From Bradyrhizobium arachidis (GTDB lineage Bacteria > Pseudomonadota > Alphaproteobacteria > Rhizobiales > Xanthobacteraceae): DNA of 64,000 nucleotides. How positions within the stretch are numbered: the stretch's first letter is position 1; each line of letters starts with the position of its first letter. The notes beneath the pieces are model-generated. The model did not search any database. It was not told the origin of the DNA and worked only from the letters and a program-made list of their open reading frames with translations. Where the stretch lies: contig NZ_CP077970.1 of assembly GCF_024758505.1 (NCBI RefSeq), positions 5,766,001 through 5,830,000 of the forward strand, read 5' to 3'. A program made the position numbers and the translations under genes. This document shows positions 36,701-47,776 of the stretch, in pieces.

Positions 36701-37399
36701 TTAATTGACGCGATAGGTCCGCGCCAGGTCGTCCGAGGCCAGGTCGGCCAGCACCGTTTCGCCGGCAATCGCGGTCTGCCCTTCCGAGACCAGAGCCCTG
36801 GAGCCGACCGGCAAATAGACGTCGAGCCGCGAGCCGAATCGGATCAGGCCAAAACGCTCGCCGGCGCCGAGCGACTGTCCCTCCTTGACGAAGCAGACGA
36901 TGCGCTTGGCCACGAGGCCGGCGATCTGGACCACGCCGATCCGACCTTGGGGCGTCGAGATGACGAGCGAATTGCGCTCATTGTCCTCGCTCGCCTTGTC
37001 GAGCTCGGCGTTGATGAACAGGCCGGGCCGGTAGGCGATGCGATCCACCCTGCCCGCCATCGGGCTGCGGTTCACATGGCAGTTGAAGACGCTCATGAAG
37101 ACGGAGATGCGCGGCAGCGGCTTGTCGCCCAGCCCCAATTCCGCGGGCGGCAGCGCCATCGTGATCATCGACACCCGGCCGTCAGCCGGCGAGACGACCA
37201 GTCCGTCGCGGATCGGCGTGACGCGCGCGGGGTCGCGGAAGAACAGCGCACACCACACGGTGAGGATGGTGCCGATCCACCCGAGCGGCGACCAGAGCCA
37301 GAACAGGGCGAGGCTCGCCAGCGCAAAGCCGCCGATGAAGGGATAGCCTTCCTTGTGGATCGGCGGAATCTGCCGTTGGATCGAATCGAGAATGGACAT
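36701..37399 (-). CDS. psd: Phosphatidylserine decarboxylase proenzyme
   Basis: A 232-residue short-type (PSD-A) decarboxylase. Self-cleavage between Gly189 and Ser190 in RFGSRLDVY would produce the pyruvoyl cofactor. The [12 protein letters not shown] block near residue 100 is conserved. It makes phosphatidylethanolamine, the main zwitterionic phospholipid. The pair psd-pssA is a standard rhizobial arrangement; an Atm1-type exporter gene lies 57 bp upstream on the same strand. Confidence 0.93.
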   Translation of the reverse strand: MSILDSIQRQIPPIHKEGYPFIGGFALASLALFWLWSPLGWIGTILTVWCALFFRDPARVTPIRDGLVVSPADGRVSMITMALPPAELGLGDKPLPRISVFMSVFNCHVNRSPMAGRVDRIAYRPGLFINAELDKASEDNERNSLVISTPQGRIGVVQIAGLVAKRIVCFVKEGQSLGAGERFGLIRFGSRLDVYLPVGSRALVSEGQTAIAGETVLADLASDDLARTYRVN

Positions 37400-37456
37400 C
37401 GCTATCTGCCGCCAGGGTTGATGGCGCGTGGACAGCCCCCGCGCGCCGGGAGAGCT

Positions 37457-39445
37457 TTAGGCCAGACCGGGGGCCGCCGACAAGGTCACTTCCGCGGCCG
37501 CAGGGGTCGTCAGGGCGTCGTCGACCGGCGGGGGCTCGCGGTTCGGCGCCTCGTTGGCGTCGTCCATCCTGGCGAGCTTTTCGCGTGCGGCTTCCGCTTC
37601 GCGCTGCCGGTTCCACATGCTGGCGTAAAGGCCGCCCATGGCGAGCAGTTGCGCATGCGTGCCGCGCTCGGCGATGCGGCCCTGCTCGAGCACGATGATC
37701 TCGTCCGCGCCGACGATGGTCGAGAGGCGGTGCGCGATCACGAGCGAGGTGCGGTTCTTCGAGACACGATCGAGCGCGCCCTGGATCTCGTGCTCGGTGT
37801 GGCTGTCGAGCGCCGAGGTCGCCTCGTCGAGCACCAGGATCGGCGGCGCCTTCAGCACGGTGCGCGCAATCGCCACGCGCTGCTTCTCGCCGCCCGACAG
37901 TTTCAGGCCGCGCTCGCCGACCTGCGTCTCATAACCCTTGGGCGCCATGCGGATGAAATGGTCGATCTGGGCGAGTCGCGCCGCCTCCTCCACCACGGCA
38001 TCGCTTGCACCCCAGCGGCCGTAGCGGATGTTGTAGCGGATGGTGTCGTTGAACAGTACGGTGTCCTGGGGCACCATGCCGATCGCGGCGCGGAGCGAAC
38101 CTTGCGTGACGTCGCGGATGTCCTGGCCGTCGATCAGGATTTTTCCGCCGGAGATGTCGTAGAGCCGGAATAGCAGTCGCGAGATCGTCGATTTGCCGGC
38201 ACCGGAGGGACCGACAATCGCGACCGTCTTGCCGGCCGGCACCTCGAAACTGATCCCCTTGAGGATTGGCCGCGTCGTCTCATAGGCAAAGCGGACGTCC
38301 TCGAACCGCACGGTGCCTGCCGAGACCGTCAGCGGCCTTGCGTTTGGACTGTCCTTGATCTCGGGATCGCGCCCGAGCACGCCAAACATCTTCTCGATGT
38401 CGATGATCGCCTGCTTGATCTCGCGATAGACCATGCCCATGAAATTGAGGGGCTGGTAGAGCTGGATCATCATGGCGTTGATCAGCACGAAATCGCCGAC
38501 GGTGTTGTGCCCGTTGCGCACGCCGATGGCGCACATCAGCATGGTCGCGGTCAGCCCCATCGTGAAGATCACCGCCTGCCCGGTGTTGAGCACCGCGAGC
38601 GAGGTGTAGGTCTTCACGCTCGCCTCTTCGTAGCGCTCCACCGAGCGGTCGTAGCGCTGGGCCTCGCGTGTCTCGGCGCCGAAATATTTCACGGTCTCGT
38701 AGTTGAGGAGCGAGTCGATCGCCTTGGTGTTCGCCTCGGTGTCGGAATCGTTCATCTTGCGGCGGATGCCGATCCGCCACTCCGTCGCGATGTAGGTGTA
38801 GTACATGTAGACGACGACGGTGATCAGCGTCGCCACCACGTAGCGCCAGTCGAACTGCCAGAACAAGACGCCCATCAGCAGCGAGACCTCGACGATGGTC
38901 GGGATCAACTGCAGGATCACCATGCGCACGATGACCTCAATGCCCTCGCGTCCGCGCTCGAGCACACGCGTCAACCCGCCGGTCTTGCGCTCCAGATGGA
39001 AGCGCAGCGACAATTCGTGCATGTGCACGAAGGTGCGGTAGGCGAGCTTGCGCACCGCATGCATGGCGACGCGGGCAAAAATGCCATCGCGCCATTGCGT
39101 GAGCACGGCCATCAGGATACGCGTTGCGCCATAGCTCGCGGTGAGCAGCAGAGGCGAGGCGATCACCCAGAAGTGCCAGTTGTCCGCCGCCACCGGCGCG
39201 GTGTTGGCGCCTGTCAGCGCGTCGGTCGCCCATTTGAAGGTGAACGGCACCACCAGCGTCGCGAGCTTGGCGACGAGCAGCAGCACCATCGACCAGACCA
39301 CGCGCATCTTCAGGTCAGCGCGATCGCTCGGCCAGATATAGGGCCACAGATGCGCGAGCGTCCCGAACAGCGTTGCCTTCTCCAGCGACGTACCGGCGGG
39401 ATCCGGCGCGTCGCCGCCGCCGTGAGACGAGTGAGGGTGAGCCAT
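37457..39445 (-). CDS. Atm1-type ABC exporter (half transporter, ATP-binding and permease)
   Basis: A 662-residue half-size exporter with six membrane helices followed by an ATPase domain: Walker A GPSGAGKST near residue 433, signature LSGGEKQR near 535, Walker B ILVLDEATSALD near 557. The N-terminal half (TFKWATDALTG, ERGREGIEVIVRM) matches Atm1/HMT-type proteins that export glutathione-linked metals or sulfur species from the cytoplasm. ATG at 39445 has AAGG seven bases upstream. It is the first leftward gene before psd. Confidence 0.88.
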   Translation of the reverse strand: MAHPHSSHGGGDAPDPAGTSLEKATLFGTLAHLWPYIWPSDRADLKMRVVWSMVLLLVAKLATLVVPFTFKWATDALTGANTAPVAADNWHFWVIASPLLLTASYGATRILMAVLTQWRDGIFARVAMHAVRKLAYRTFVHMHELSLRFHLERKTGGLTRVLERGREGIEVIVRMVILQLIPTIVEVSLLMGVLFWQFDWRYVVATLITVVVYMYYTYIATEWRIGIRRKMNDSDTEANTKAIDSLLNYETVKYFGAETREAQRYDRSVERYEEASVKTYTSLAVLNTGQAVIFTMGLTATMLMCAIGVRNGHNTVGDFVLINAMMIQLYQPLNFMGMVYREIKQAIIDIEKMFGVLGRDPEIKDSPNARPLTVSAGTVRFEDVRFAYETTRPILKGISFEVPAGKTVAIVGPSGAGKSTISRLLFRLYDISGGKILIDGQDIRDVTQGSLRAAIGMVPQDTVLFNDTIRYNIRYGRWGASDAVVEEAARLAQIDHFIRMAPKGYETQVGERGLKLSGGEKQRVAIARTVLKAPPILVLDEATSALDSHTEHEIQGALDRVSKNRTSLVIAHRLSTIVGADEIIVLEQGRIAERGTHAQLLAMGGLYASMWNRQREAEAAREKLARMDDANEAPNREPPPVDDALTTPAAAEVTLSAAPGLA

Positions 39446-39652
39446 ACGAAGCCTTGGGGCCAAAACCTTGGCGACCCGCCGGATGCGGGCTGCGTTGCGA
39501 TTAGCGATTTTCGCCCGTCATATAGAGACTTCTGGTCGCGAGCGCACCCCGCCAGGTGTCTATTCCCTCATTGTTTGTCGTCGTTTACCGGTAGATTCCC
39601 GGTTACCGGCGAATCACCGATTGGACTTGACGCCCTTTCGCTGCAATGCATC

Positions 39653-40267
39653 ATGGCACCAATGAGCACTCTCAAAACCGTCTGCGTCTATTGCGGCTCC
39701 GGCCCCGGAACCAATCCCCTCTTCATCGAAGCCGCGAAGGCGTTCGGCAAAGCGCTTGCCGACAACGGCGTCCGCCTGGTCTATGGCGGCGGCGCGGTCG
39801 GCCTGATGGGCGCAGTCGCCGACGCCGTGCTCGACCATGGCGGCCTGGTCACCGGCATCATCCCGGACTTCCTGCGCAAGCGCGAGCACGCCTTGAGCCG
39901 CGTGCAGGAGATGATCGTCACGCCCGACATGCACGAGCGCAAGCGGCTGATGTTCGAGCGCTCCGATGCGTTCGTCGCGCTGCCCGGCGGCGTCGGCACG
40001 CTGGAAGAGCTGGTCGAGCAACTGACCTGGAAACAACTCGGACGCCACGCCAAGCCGGTACTGCTCGCCAATATCGACGGCTTCTGGGAGCCCTTGTTCT
40101 CGCTGCTGTCGCATATGCGCCAGACCCAGTTCATCCGCGCCGGCTTCACGGTCGACATCCTCAAGGCCGATCGCGTCGAGGAGATCCTGCCCAAGCTGAA
40201 GACGGCTGCGGCGCAGGTCGCCGAGGCGGAGAAAAAGCTCGCGCCGGAAGTTGCGCACAAGCTGTAG
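39653..40267 (+). CDS. LOG family protein, cytokinin-type nucleotide phosphoribohydrolase
   Basis: A 204-residue Rossmann-like LOG protein with the paired motifs CVYCGSGPG near residue 11 and PGGVGTLEE near 117; these release a base from a nucleoside 5'-monophosphate. In plants and some bacteria the product is an active cytokinin; in others the family only trims nucleotides. The start is either the ATG at 39653 or the one at 39662; neither has a strong ribosome site. Confidence 0.85.
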   Translation: MAPMSTLKTVCVYCGSGPGTNPLFIEAAKAFGKALADNGVRLVYGGGAVGLMGAVADAVLDHGGLVTGIIPDFLRKREHALSRVQEMIVTPDMHERKRLMFERSDAFVALPGGVGTLEELVEQLTWKQLGRHAKPVLLANIDGFWEPLFSLLSHMRQTQFIRAGFTVDILKADRVEEILPKLKTAAAQVAEAEKKLAPEVAHKL

Positions 40268-40270
40268 AGA

Positions 40271-40648
40271 TCAGTCAGCCGGAAACGTAACGGCCTCGAT
40301 CCGGTTGCCGTCGGGATCGACGATGAAGGCCGCATAGTAACGCACGCGATCATGCGGGCGGATGCCCGGCGCACCGTCGGACGCACCGCCCGCAGCAAGC
40401 GCCGCCGCGTGAAACGCATCGACGTCAGCCGTGGTCTTCGCGCGCAGGCAGATGTGCACTCCGCTCTCGGGCGGAACGCGCGGCATGCCGGCGCGCAGGT
40501 TGATCCAGAATTCAGGATAGGCCTTGCCGAAGCCGACCGTCGCCGGCCGCGTCACGAGGCGGATGAGGCCGAGGGTCGCAAGCGTCGCCTCGTAGAAGCG
40601 CGCGGAGCGTTCGAGCTCGCTGACCCCGACGGAGATGTGGTCGATCAT
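40271..40648 (-). CDS. VOC family protein (glyoxalase-like)
   Basis: A 125-residue vicinal oxygen chelate fold protein with the opening MIDHISVGVSELERSARFYEATL and the late IVDPDGNRIEAV block; both are typical of glyoxalase/bleomycin-resistance proteins. It may bind a metal and a small electrophile, but no substrate can be named. The ATG at 40648 has a GGGGAGCAA site. It ends 3 bp from the convergent LOG gene. Confidence 0.85.
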   Translation of the reverse strand: MIDHISVGVSELERSARFYEATLATLGLIRLVTRPATVGFGKAYPEFWINLRAGMPRVPPESGVHICLRAKTTADVDAFHAAALAAGGASDGAPGIRPHDRVRYYAAFIVDPDGNRIEAVTFPAD

Positions 40649-40667
40649 TTGCTCCCCTGTCTCCCCC

Positions 40668-40746
40668 GTCATTGCGAGCGCAGCGAAGCAATCCAGGGCC
40701 GTCTCCGCGGAAAGATTCTGGATTGCTTCGCTGCGCTCGCAATGAC
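40668..40746. repeat. Palindromic repeat, GTCATTGCGAG family, copy 2, with 29-bp perfect arms
   Basis: Positions 40668-40696 are exactly inverted at 40718-40746 (29 of 29 bp), spaced by 21 bp. It starts 20 bp before the ATG of the leftward VOC gene and ends 23 bp from the stop of cimA. Copy 1 is at 24813-24899. Such perfect arms are unusual for an old element and may show recent mobilisation or repair. Confidence 0.85.
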
Positions 40747-40769
40747 AGCGTTTGTGGCTGCGTCCTGCC

Positions 40770-42368
40770 CTACGCCGGCGCGCCCGACTTCACGAGCTTG
40801 TAGATCACCGAATCCATCAGCGCCTGGAACGAGGCGTCGATGATGTTCGGCGAGACCCCGACCGTCGTCCAGTTGTCGCCGTTCTCGTCCTCGCTCTCGA
40901 TCAACACGCGCGTGACCGCGCCGGTGCCGCCATTGAGGATACGCACGCGGTAGTCGATCAGCTTCAGGCCCTCGATGTACTTCTGGTATTTTCCGAGGTC
41001 CTTGCGCAGGGCCACGTCGAGCGCGTTGACGGGGCCGTTGCCTTCCGCCGCCGAGATCAGCCGCTCGCCGGCGACGTCGACCTTGACCACCGCAAGCGCG
41101 ACAGTGACGCGCTCGCCGAGCGCGTTGTAGCGCTGCTCGACATTGACGTCGAACTGCTCGACCTTGAAATATTCCGGCACTTTTCCGAGCGTGCGGCGCG
41201 CCAGGAGATCGAACGAGGCGTTGGCGGATTCATAGGCAAAGCCTGCGGCTTCGCGCTCTTTCAATTCCTCGACCAGCCGCGTCAGTTTTGGATCGCTCTT
41301 CTCGTAAGCGATGCCGGCGCGGTCGAGCTCGGCGATCACGTTGGAGCGGCCTGCCTGGTCTGACACCAGCACCTTGCGATGATTGCCGACGAGCTCCGGC
41401 AAGACGTGCTCATAGGTCTGGGGATCCTTGAGCACGGCGGAAGCGTGAATGCCGGTCTTGGTGACGAAGGCGCTTTCGCCGACATAGGCCGCGTGGCGGT
41501 TCGGCGCGCGGTTCAGCATGTCATCGAGCGTGCGCGAGACCTTGACGAGGCCTGCGAGCTTCTCCGCGGTGACGCCGATCTCGAAGGCGTCGGAAAACTC
41601 TTTCTTCAGCTTGAGCGTCGGGATCAGCGAGCAGAGATTGGCGTTGCCGCAGCGCTCGCCGAGGCCGTTGAGCGTGCCCTGGATCTGCCGCACGCCGGCA
41701 CGCACCGCGGCGAGCGAATTCGCCACCGCCTGCTCGGTGTCGTTATGGGCGTGGATACCGACGTGATCGCCCGGGATCTGCTTGAGCACGTCGGTGACGA
41801 TGGTCTCGACCTCGTGCGGCATGGTGCCGCCATTGGTGTCGCACAGCACCACCCAGCGCGCACCGGCATCATAGGCAGCCTTCGCACAGGCCAGCGCGAA
41901 GGAAGGATCTTCCTTGTAGCCGTCGAAAAAATGCTCGCAGTCGAGCATCACCTCGCGCCCCGCGGCCTTCGCCGCCGCGACGCTGTCGCGGATCGAGGCG
42001 AGGTTTTCCTCTTTCGTCGTCTCGAGGGCGACGCGCACCTGATAGGCGGAGGATTTTGCCACGAAGCAGATCGCATCGGCCTTGGCTTCCAAGAGCGCGG
42101 CGACGCCGGGATCGTTCGACACCGAGCGTCCCGCCCGTCGCGTCATGCCGAAGGCGGTGAAGCGCGCGTGATCGAGCTTTGGCTTGCTTGCGAAGAATTC
42201 GCTGTCGAGCGGATTGGCGCCGGGATAGCCGCCCTCGACATAGTCGATGCCGAGGTCGTCGAGCATCGAGGCGATCACCTGCTTGTCTGTCAGCGTGAAG
42301 TCGACGCCATTGGTCTGCGCGCCGTCGCGCAGCGTGGTGTCGAACAGATAGAGGCGCTCCTTGCTCAT
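40770..42368 (-). CDS. cimA: (R)-citramalate synthase
   Basis: A 532-residue member of the DRE-TIM metallolyase family. FDTTLRDGAQTNGV near residue 9 is the substrate/metal motif, GIHAHNDTEQAVANS near 205 supplies the HXH metal ligands, and a C-terminal regulatory domain runs from about 390. It condenses pyruvate with acetyl-CoA to (R)-citramalate, the first step of a threonine-independent isoleucine route. The length and RDGAQT (not RDGEQ) favour CimA over LeuA. ATG at 42368 overlaps the stop of the GNAT gene, with GGGAG upstream. It is last in the cysS-led operon. Confidence 0.9.
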   Translation of the reverse strand: MSKERLYLFDTTLRDGAQTNGVDFTLTDKQVIASMLDDLGIDYVEGGYPGANPLDSEFFASKPKLDHARFTAFGMTRRAGRSVSNDPGVAALLEAKADAICFVAKSSAYQVRVALETTKEENLASIRDSVAAAKAAGREVMLDCEHFFDGYKEDPSFALACAKAAYDAGARWVVLCDTNGGTMPHEVETIVTDVLKQIPGDHVGIHAHNDTEQAVANSLAAVRAGVRQIQGTLNGLGERCGNANLCSLIPTLKLKKEFSDAFEIGVTAEKLAGLVKVSRTLDDMLNRAPNRHAAYVGESAFVTKTGIHASAVLKDPQTYEHVLPELVGNHRKVLVSDQAGRSNVIAELDRAGIAYEKSDPKLTRLVEELKEREAAGFAYESANASFDLLARRTLGKVPEYFKVEQFDVNVEQRYNALGERVTVALAVVKVDVAGERLISAAEGNGPVNALDVALRKDLGKYQKYIEGLKLIDYRVRILNGGTGAVTRVLIESEDENGDNWTTVGVSPNIIDASFQALMDSVIYKLVKSGAPA

Positions 42369-42880
42369 TGCGACGCTCCCGACGCGGGCGAGGCACCGAG
42401 CGTCTTCTTCATGGTGGTATTGGCGAGCCATTCGTCGTTGACGGTGACGCTGTTGCGCTGTTGGGCGACGTAGCCGCGCTTGGCGAAAAAACCCTGGGCG
42501 GTGTCGCTGGCATCGACCGTGAGGCTGGTCGCGCCGCGGCCGCCGGCGAGCTTCTCCAGCGCATCGACCAGCATCGTGGCGACGCCCTGCCCGGCCACGC
42601 TCGGGTGCACATAGAGCATGCGGATGTGGTCCTTGCCGCGCAGCGAGGCAAAGCCCACCGGCGAATTCTGCACCGTTGCGATCAGCGTCAGGTCGGCGGC
42701 GAGCCGTTTGCCGAATTCAGCCTCGTCCTCGGCCACCGCAATCCAGGCTTCCTGCTGCGCCTCGCTATAGTCGTCGCCGGTCAGCTCCTCGATCGCCGCG
42801 GCGAAAATTGCAGTGAGCATCGGCACGTCGCTCGGCAGGAACGGTCGCATCGCGGGTTTTGGCAAACTCTGTCCCATCAT
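42365..42880 (-). CDS. GNAT family N-acetyltransferase
   Basis: A 171-residue GNAT with the acetyl-CoA-binding RMLYVHPSVAGQGVATML segment near residue 90 (Q/R-X-X-G-X-G/A pattern QGVA) and a FFAKRGYVAQQRN block near 135. It acetylates an unknown amine. The start is ATG at 42880, or in-frame GTGs at 42886 and 42889 that would overlap the small gene upstream. Its stop overlaps the cimA start by four bases. Confidence 0.82.
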   Translation of the reverse strand: MMGQSLPKPAMRPFLPSDVPMLTAIFAAAIEELTGDDYSEAQQEAWIAVAEDEAEFGKRLAADLTLIATVQNSPVGFASLRGKDHIRMLYVHPSVAGQGVATMLVDALEKLAGGRGATSLTVDASDTAQGFFAKRGYVAQQRNSVTVNDEWLANTTMKKTLGASPASGASQ

Positions 42881-42882
42881 CG

Positions 42883-42992
42883 TCACCACATGCCGTACAG
42901 CTTCAGCGCCAGCGCAAGCGCGCCGGCGAGCAGCAGGATCTTGAGCGCGATGTAATAGAGCCAGTGCCTGGGAAACGGCGTGTCGGGTCGCT

Positions 42993-42996
<4 letters not shown>
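42883..42996 (-). CDS. 37-residue membrane protein between cysS and a GNAT gene
   Basis: ATG at 42996 lies in ATGA overlap with the cysS stop (42993) and has a GGGAG ribosome site inside cysS. The product is [15 protein letters not shown] followed by one membrane helix ([20 protein letters not shown]). It is too short to be called by most gene finders, but coupling on both sides argues that it is translated. Function unknown; it could stabilise or anchor a partner. Confidence 0.6.
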
Positions 42997-44381
<1,385 letters not shown>

Positions 44382-44668
44382 ATGGATACCCATCGGCTGT
44401 TGGCCGGGCGTCCAGGGCTCTCAATGTGTTTTGAGAAAAGACGGCTCCAGCCAGCGAATCGCTAGCTCGTAATCTCGCGGCAAATGCCACAAATGGCGAG
44501 GAGACCGTTCATGCGGAACATATGGGCCAGAGAGGGGCTCGCCGTCAAGTCAGCCGCGAAAAAGCCGCTTTCTCTGCCCAAACGCGCCCCGCCCGCCTTC
44601 AGGGTTAATCATCCTTAACCTTTTGAGTTTATTCGTCTGCGGGCGGTTCCTCTCATTCTCGGTGCACC

Positions 44669-44974
44669 ATGCGATCCCTTCTCGCGCCCGTTCTCTGCAC
44701 CTTCATCGTCGCGGCTTCGGCCGCGTCGGCCGAGACCCGCGTCTTCATCATTGCCAACCAGGCCGACGGCTACGGCGTCGACCAGTGCCTGGCCAAGGGT
44801 GACAAGTGCGGCGCGCATGCCGCCCGTGCCTATTGCCAGTCACGCGATTTTGCCCAGGCCTCGGCCTATCGCCGGATCGATCCCGACGAAATTACCGGGT
44901 CCGTCCCCAAATCCGGCGCAAACTGCTCCCATGGCCATTGCGAGGACTACGTCGCAATCACCTGCCAGCGCTGA
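44669..44974 (+). CDS. Small secreted cysteine-containing protein
   Basis: A 101-residue protein with a signal peptide (MRSLLAPVLCTFIVAASAASA-ET). The mature part has six cysteines (CLAKGDKC, YCQSR, NCSHGHCEDY, TCQ), suggesting disulfides in the periplasm. It follows a GGTTAATCATCCTTAACC segment about 40 bp upstream. No family recognised. Confidence 0.65.
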   Translation: MRSLLAPVLCTFIVAASAASAETRVFIIANQADGYGVDQCLAKGDKCGAHAARAYCQSRDFAQASAYRRIDPDEITGSVPKSGANCSHGHCEDYVAITCQR

Positions 44975-45092
44975 ATTCTCTCGGAACTGGTAGGCTTTAA
45001 GGCCACACCTGCGCCCCGAAACGACGTGACGATGTCAGAAGAAGCGGGTATTGGAGGGCGCGCACGGACCACGCGGCCGTGACATCGCTAGA

Positions 45093-46277
45093 ATGGCGGA
45101 TATGCCGGAATTTTTGTCTCTCTCTCGTACTCGTCCCATGCTTGCTTGCGCCGTGCTGCTCAGCACGCTCGCGCTCGGCACGTCCGCCTTCGCGCAGGCC
45201 GGTCCTCCCGGAACGCCGCCGCCGGGCGCCGCCGCCCCGGCCGGCAATCCGATGTGCGCACGGCTCGAGGGCCAGCTCGCCGCGCTCGATCGCGGCGGCA
45301 GCAGCGATCCCGCCAAGGACGAGCAGATCCGCCGCTACCAGGATTCGGCGACCCGGCAGCAGGCTGAGCTCGACCGCGTCACCGTGCAGGCCAAGCGCAT
45401 GGGCTGCGAAAGCTCAGGCTTCTTCTCGCTGTTCAGCGGCCAGTCGGCGCAATGCGGTCCGGTCAACACCCAGATCCAGCAGATGCGCGCCAATCTCGAC
45501 CAGATCACCACCAATCTCGAGCGGCTGCGCTCCGGCGGCCCCGGCGGGTTCAGCCCCGAACGCGACAACCAGCGCCGCTCGGTGCTGCTGGCGCTCGCAC
45601 AGAACAATTGCGGCCCGCAATATGCCAATGCCGCGCAGTCGCAAGGCCCCGGCAACTTCCTGACCAATCTGTTCGGCGGCGGCAACAACAACGCCAATCC
45701 CGCCGGTGCACCGCTCGGCGATCTCGGCCCGCCATCCGGCACCTATCGCACGGTGTGCGTGCGCACCTGCGACGGCGCCTATTTCCCGGTCTCATTCGCG
45801 ACCGTGGCGGCCCGCTTCCCCGATGACGAGAAGGCCTGCAAGGCGCTGTGCCCGGCAACGGAAGCCGCCCTCTATGCCTATCGCAACCCCGGCGAGGACA
45901 TGAACGCGGCGGTCTCGGTCAGCGGTCAGCCCTACACGGCGCTGCCCAACGCGTTCAAATTCCGCAGCGCGTTCGACCCGTCCTGCTCGTGCAAGGCGGC
46001 GGGCCAGAGCTGGGCGGACGCGCTCAAGTCGGCCGACGACAAGGCCGCCGTCGAGCAGCAGGGCGACATCATCGTCACCGAGGAGAGCGCGAAGAAGATG
46101 CAGCAGCGGCAGCTCACCAAGGGTGCGCCTGCCAACGCCAAGAAGGGTGCAACGGTGCCGCCGACCGCGACCAACGCACCGGCGACGCCTCCTCCGGCCG
46201 ACACCGCGGCGACGCCGTCGGAAAACAAGCCGATCCGCTCGGTCGGCCCGACCTTCATTCCGCAGCAGCAGAAGTAG
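45093..46277 (+). CDS. DUF2865 domain-containing secreted protein
   Basis: A 394-residue protein with a signal peptide ending near TSAFAQAG, a glutamine-rich helical section (residues 80-160, likely coiled coil), then the DUF2865 region with TVCVRTCDGAYFPVSFAT near residue 225 and five further cysteines. The tail is proline-, alanine- and threonine-rich. It is probably periplasmic. DUF2865 is common in rhizobia and of unknown role. ATG at 45093 or 45102. Confidence 0.8.
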   Translation: MADMPEFLSLSRTRPMLACAVLLSTLALGTSAFAQAGPPGTPPPGAAAPAGNPMCARLEGQLAALDRGGSSDPAKDEQIRRYQDSATRQQAELDRVTVQAKRMGCESSGFFSLFSGQSAQCGPVNTQIQQMRANLDQITTNLERLRSGGPGGFSPERDNQRRSVLLALAQNNCGPQYANAAQSQGPGNFLTNLFGGGNNNANPAGAPLGDLGPPSGTYRTVCVRTCDGAYFPVSFATVAARFPDDEKACKALCPATEAALYAYRNPGEDMNAAVSVSGQPYTALPNAFKFRSAFDPSCSCKAAGQSWADALKSADDKAAVEQQGDIIVTEESAKKMQQRQLTKGAPANAKKGATVPPTATNAPATPPPADTAATPSENKPIRSVGPTFIPQQQK

Positions 46278-46316
46278 GCCGTTACTCGCGGCCGCTAGGT
46301 GCGGCCGTTTCACTTG

Positions 46317-47225
46317 TTACTGCTCGCCCTCGCGGCTCCAGGGGAAAAGATTGGCCGGAAAGTCCGCTGCGTAGCGCCTTCCCTTCGGCGGCGGTGGCAG
46401 CTCGTCCGGTGGATTCGGATTCGGCTCGACCACCCGCCGATAGAGGTGCCAGGTGGCATGGCCGAGCACCGGCAGAACGACAGCGAGACCGACAAAAAGT
46501 GGTAGCGAGCCGATCACGAGCAGCGCTGCCACGATGAGGCCCCAGCCGGCCATCGCAACCGGATTCGCCGCCACCACTCGGAGCGACGTGCGGATCGCAT
46601 CGATCGCAGTCGCATGCCGGTCGAGCATCAACGGAAATGCCACGACGCTGATGCACAAGGCCACAACCGCAAACAGGAAGCCGACACCACAACCGACGAT
46701 GATGAGCGACCAGCCTTCCGGTGTCGTCAGCACGCGCGTTGCGAAGTCGGGAATGGTTGCGGCCGCCGCGTGACCGAAGATCGTGACGTAGATTGCGTTC
46801 GCGACACCGATCCAGGCCCCGAACAGGACGAGCAGGAGCAGCCCGAGCTCAAGCATGGCGCCGAACGACGGTGCACGCAGGACCTTGATCGCGTCCCATG
46901 CATCGACCTCCTCGCCGCGCTCGCGGCGACGGCTGAGTTCGTAGAGACCGATCGCGGCAAAAGGGCCGATCAAGGCAAACCCGGCGGCCAGCGGAAACAA
47001 TAGCGGCAGAACCGAATAGCCGAGAACCATCCTGAACAGGACGAGACCGAGAACGGGATAAATCACGCACACGACGAGCGCGTGACTCGGCATCGCCTGG
47101 AAATCCTCCCAACCCAGGCGCAGCGCCTCGGTCAGGTCGGACAAGCGGATCTTGCGAACGGGATAGGAGGCCGATTCGCCGAATACGTGCCGTCTGATGA
47201 TGTCGTGGGAGTACAGAGTGGCCAT
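46317..47225 (-). CDS. DUF2189 domain-containing membrane protein
   Basis: A 302-residue protein with about six membrane helices and the DUF2189 opening VRKIRLSDLTEALRLGWEDF near residue 23. A GGGAGGG ribosome site precedes the ATG at 47225. The family often occurs near cytochrome c oxidase genes; here the coxMNOP-like operon starts 551 bp away in the other direction. Function unknown, but a link to the oxidase is worth testing. Confidence 0.82.
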   Translation of the reverse strand: MATLYSHDIIRRHVFGESASYPVRKIRLSDLTEALRLGWEDFQAMPSHALVVCVIYPVLGLVLFRMVLGYSVLPLLFPLAAGFALIGPFAAIGLYELSRRRERGEEVDAWDAIKVLRAPSFGAMLELGLLLLVLFGAWIGVANAIYVTIFGHAAAATIPDFATRVLTTPEGWSLIIVGCGVGFLFAVVALCISVVAFPLMLDRHATAIDAIRTSLRVVAANPVAMAGWGLIVAALLVIGSLPLFVGLAVVLPVLGHATWHLYRRVVEPNPNPPDELPPPPKGRRYAADFPANLFPWSREGEQ

Positions 47226-47776
47226 GAACGGACCCTCCCGTGCTGAAAATCGCGGTTCGATAACACGCGCTTTCCAGCCACGCGTGTCCGCCTGACGAGC
47301 GGGAAACGCGAGGGGTCGAGTACGGCAACCCAGGTTCAGCGAAACGAGCCTGGCCGGACGGAACCCGTCGCGACCTGCCTCGCAAGCTTAACGCGCACGG
47401 GGCACGGGTGCACTCACGGTTCGGTGAATGGTGCATCTGCACGGATACGTGCATTGCATCACCGAAGACGCCGCCACCCAATATGCGCATCTGATGCTTT
47501 GCCGATTTGCCGGGCGATGGCAACGCCCACGCCAGGTCAGCACGCCTACATGCTCTATTGACGGCGGATTAGGCTGGTACCATTTTAGACGCAGACGCCC
47601 TTAAGTCCGATGAGATTGTGGTCGCGAGCGTTCTCTTGATTTCGCGACCAGTGGAATGGGCGAGGCAAAGGCCGGCGATGGCATAGATCCCAGCCGAGAA
47701 AGGCCAGCCATCGCGACAGACATGAGCTCCGCCCTGGATTCGTATCCGTAGCCTTCAATGGCAAGGATGGATCAGG
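47226..47776. other. Intergenic region, 551 bp, upstream of the cytochrome oxidase operon
   Basis: No gene supported. It should contain the promoters for the leftward DUF2189 gene and the rightward oxidase operon. I looked for FNR/FixK (TTGAT-N4-ATCAA) and sigma-54 sites and found none that were complete. A large antisense frame ends in this gap but is a shadow of the oxidase genes. Confidence 0.5.

Noticed and set aside
44610..44635. GGTTAATCATCCTTAACC as a full CtrA site upstream of the small secreted protein
   Set aside because: The TTAA elements are 6 bp apart rather than 7, and a single such site is weak evidence.
47226..47776. FixK/FNR box upstream of the oxidase operon
   Set aside because: Only a TTGAT half-site was found, without the inverted partner.
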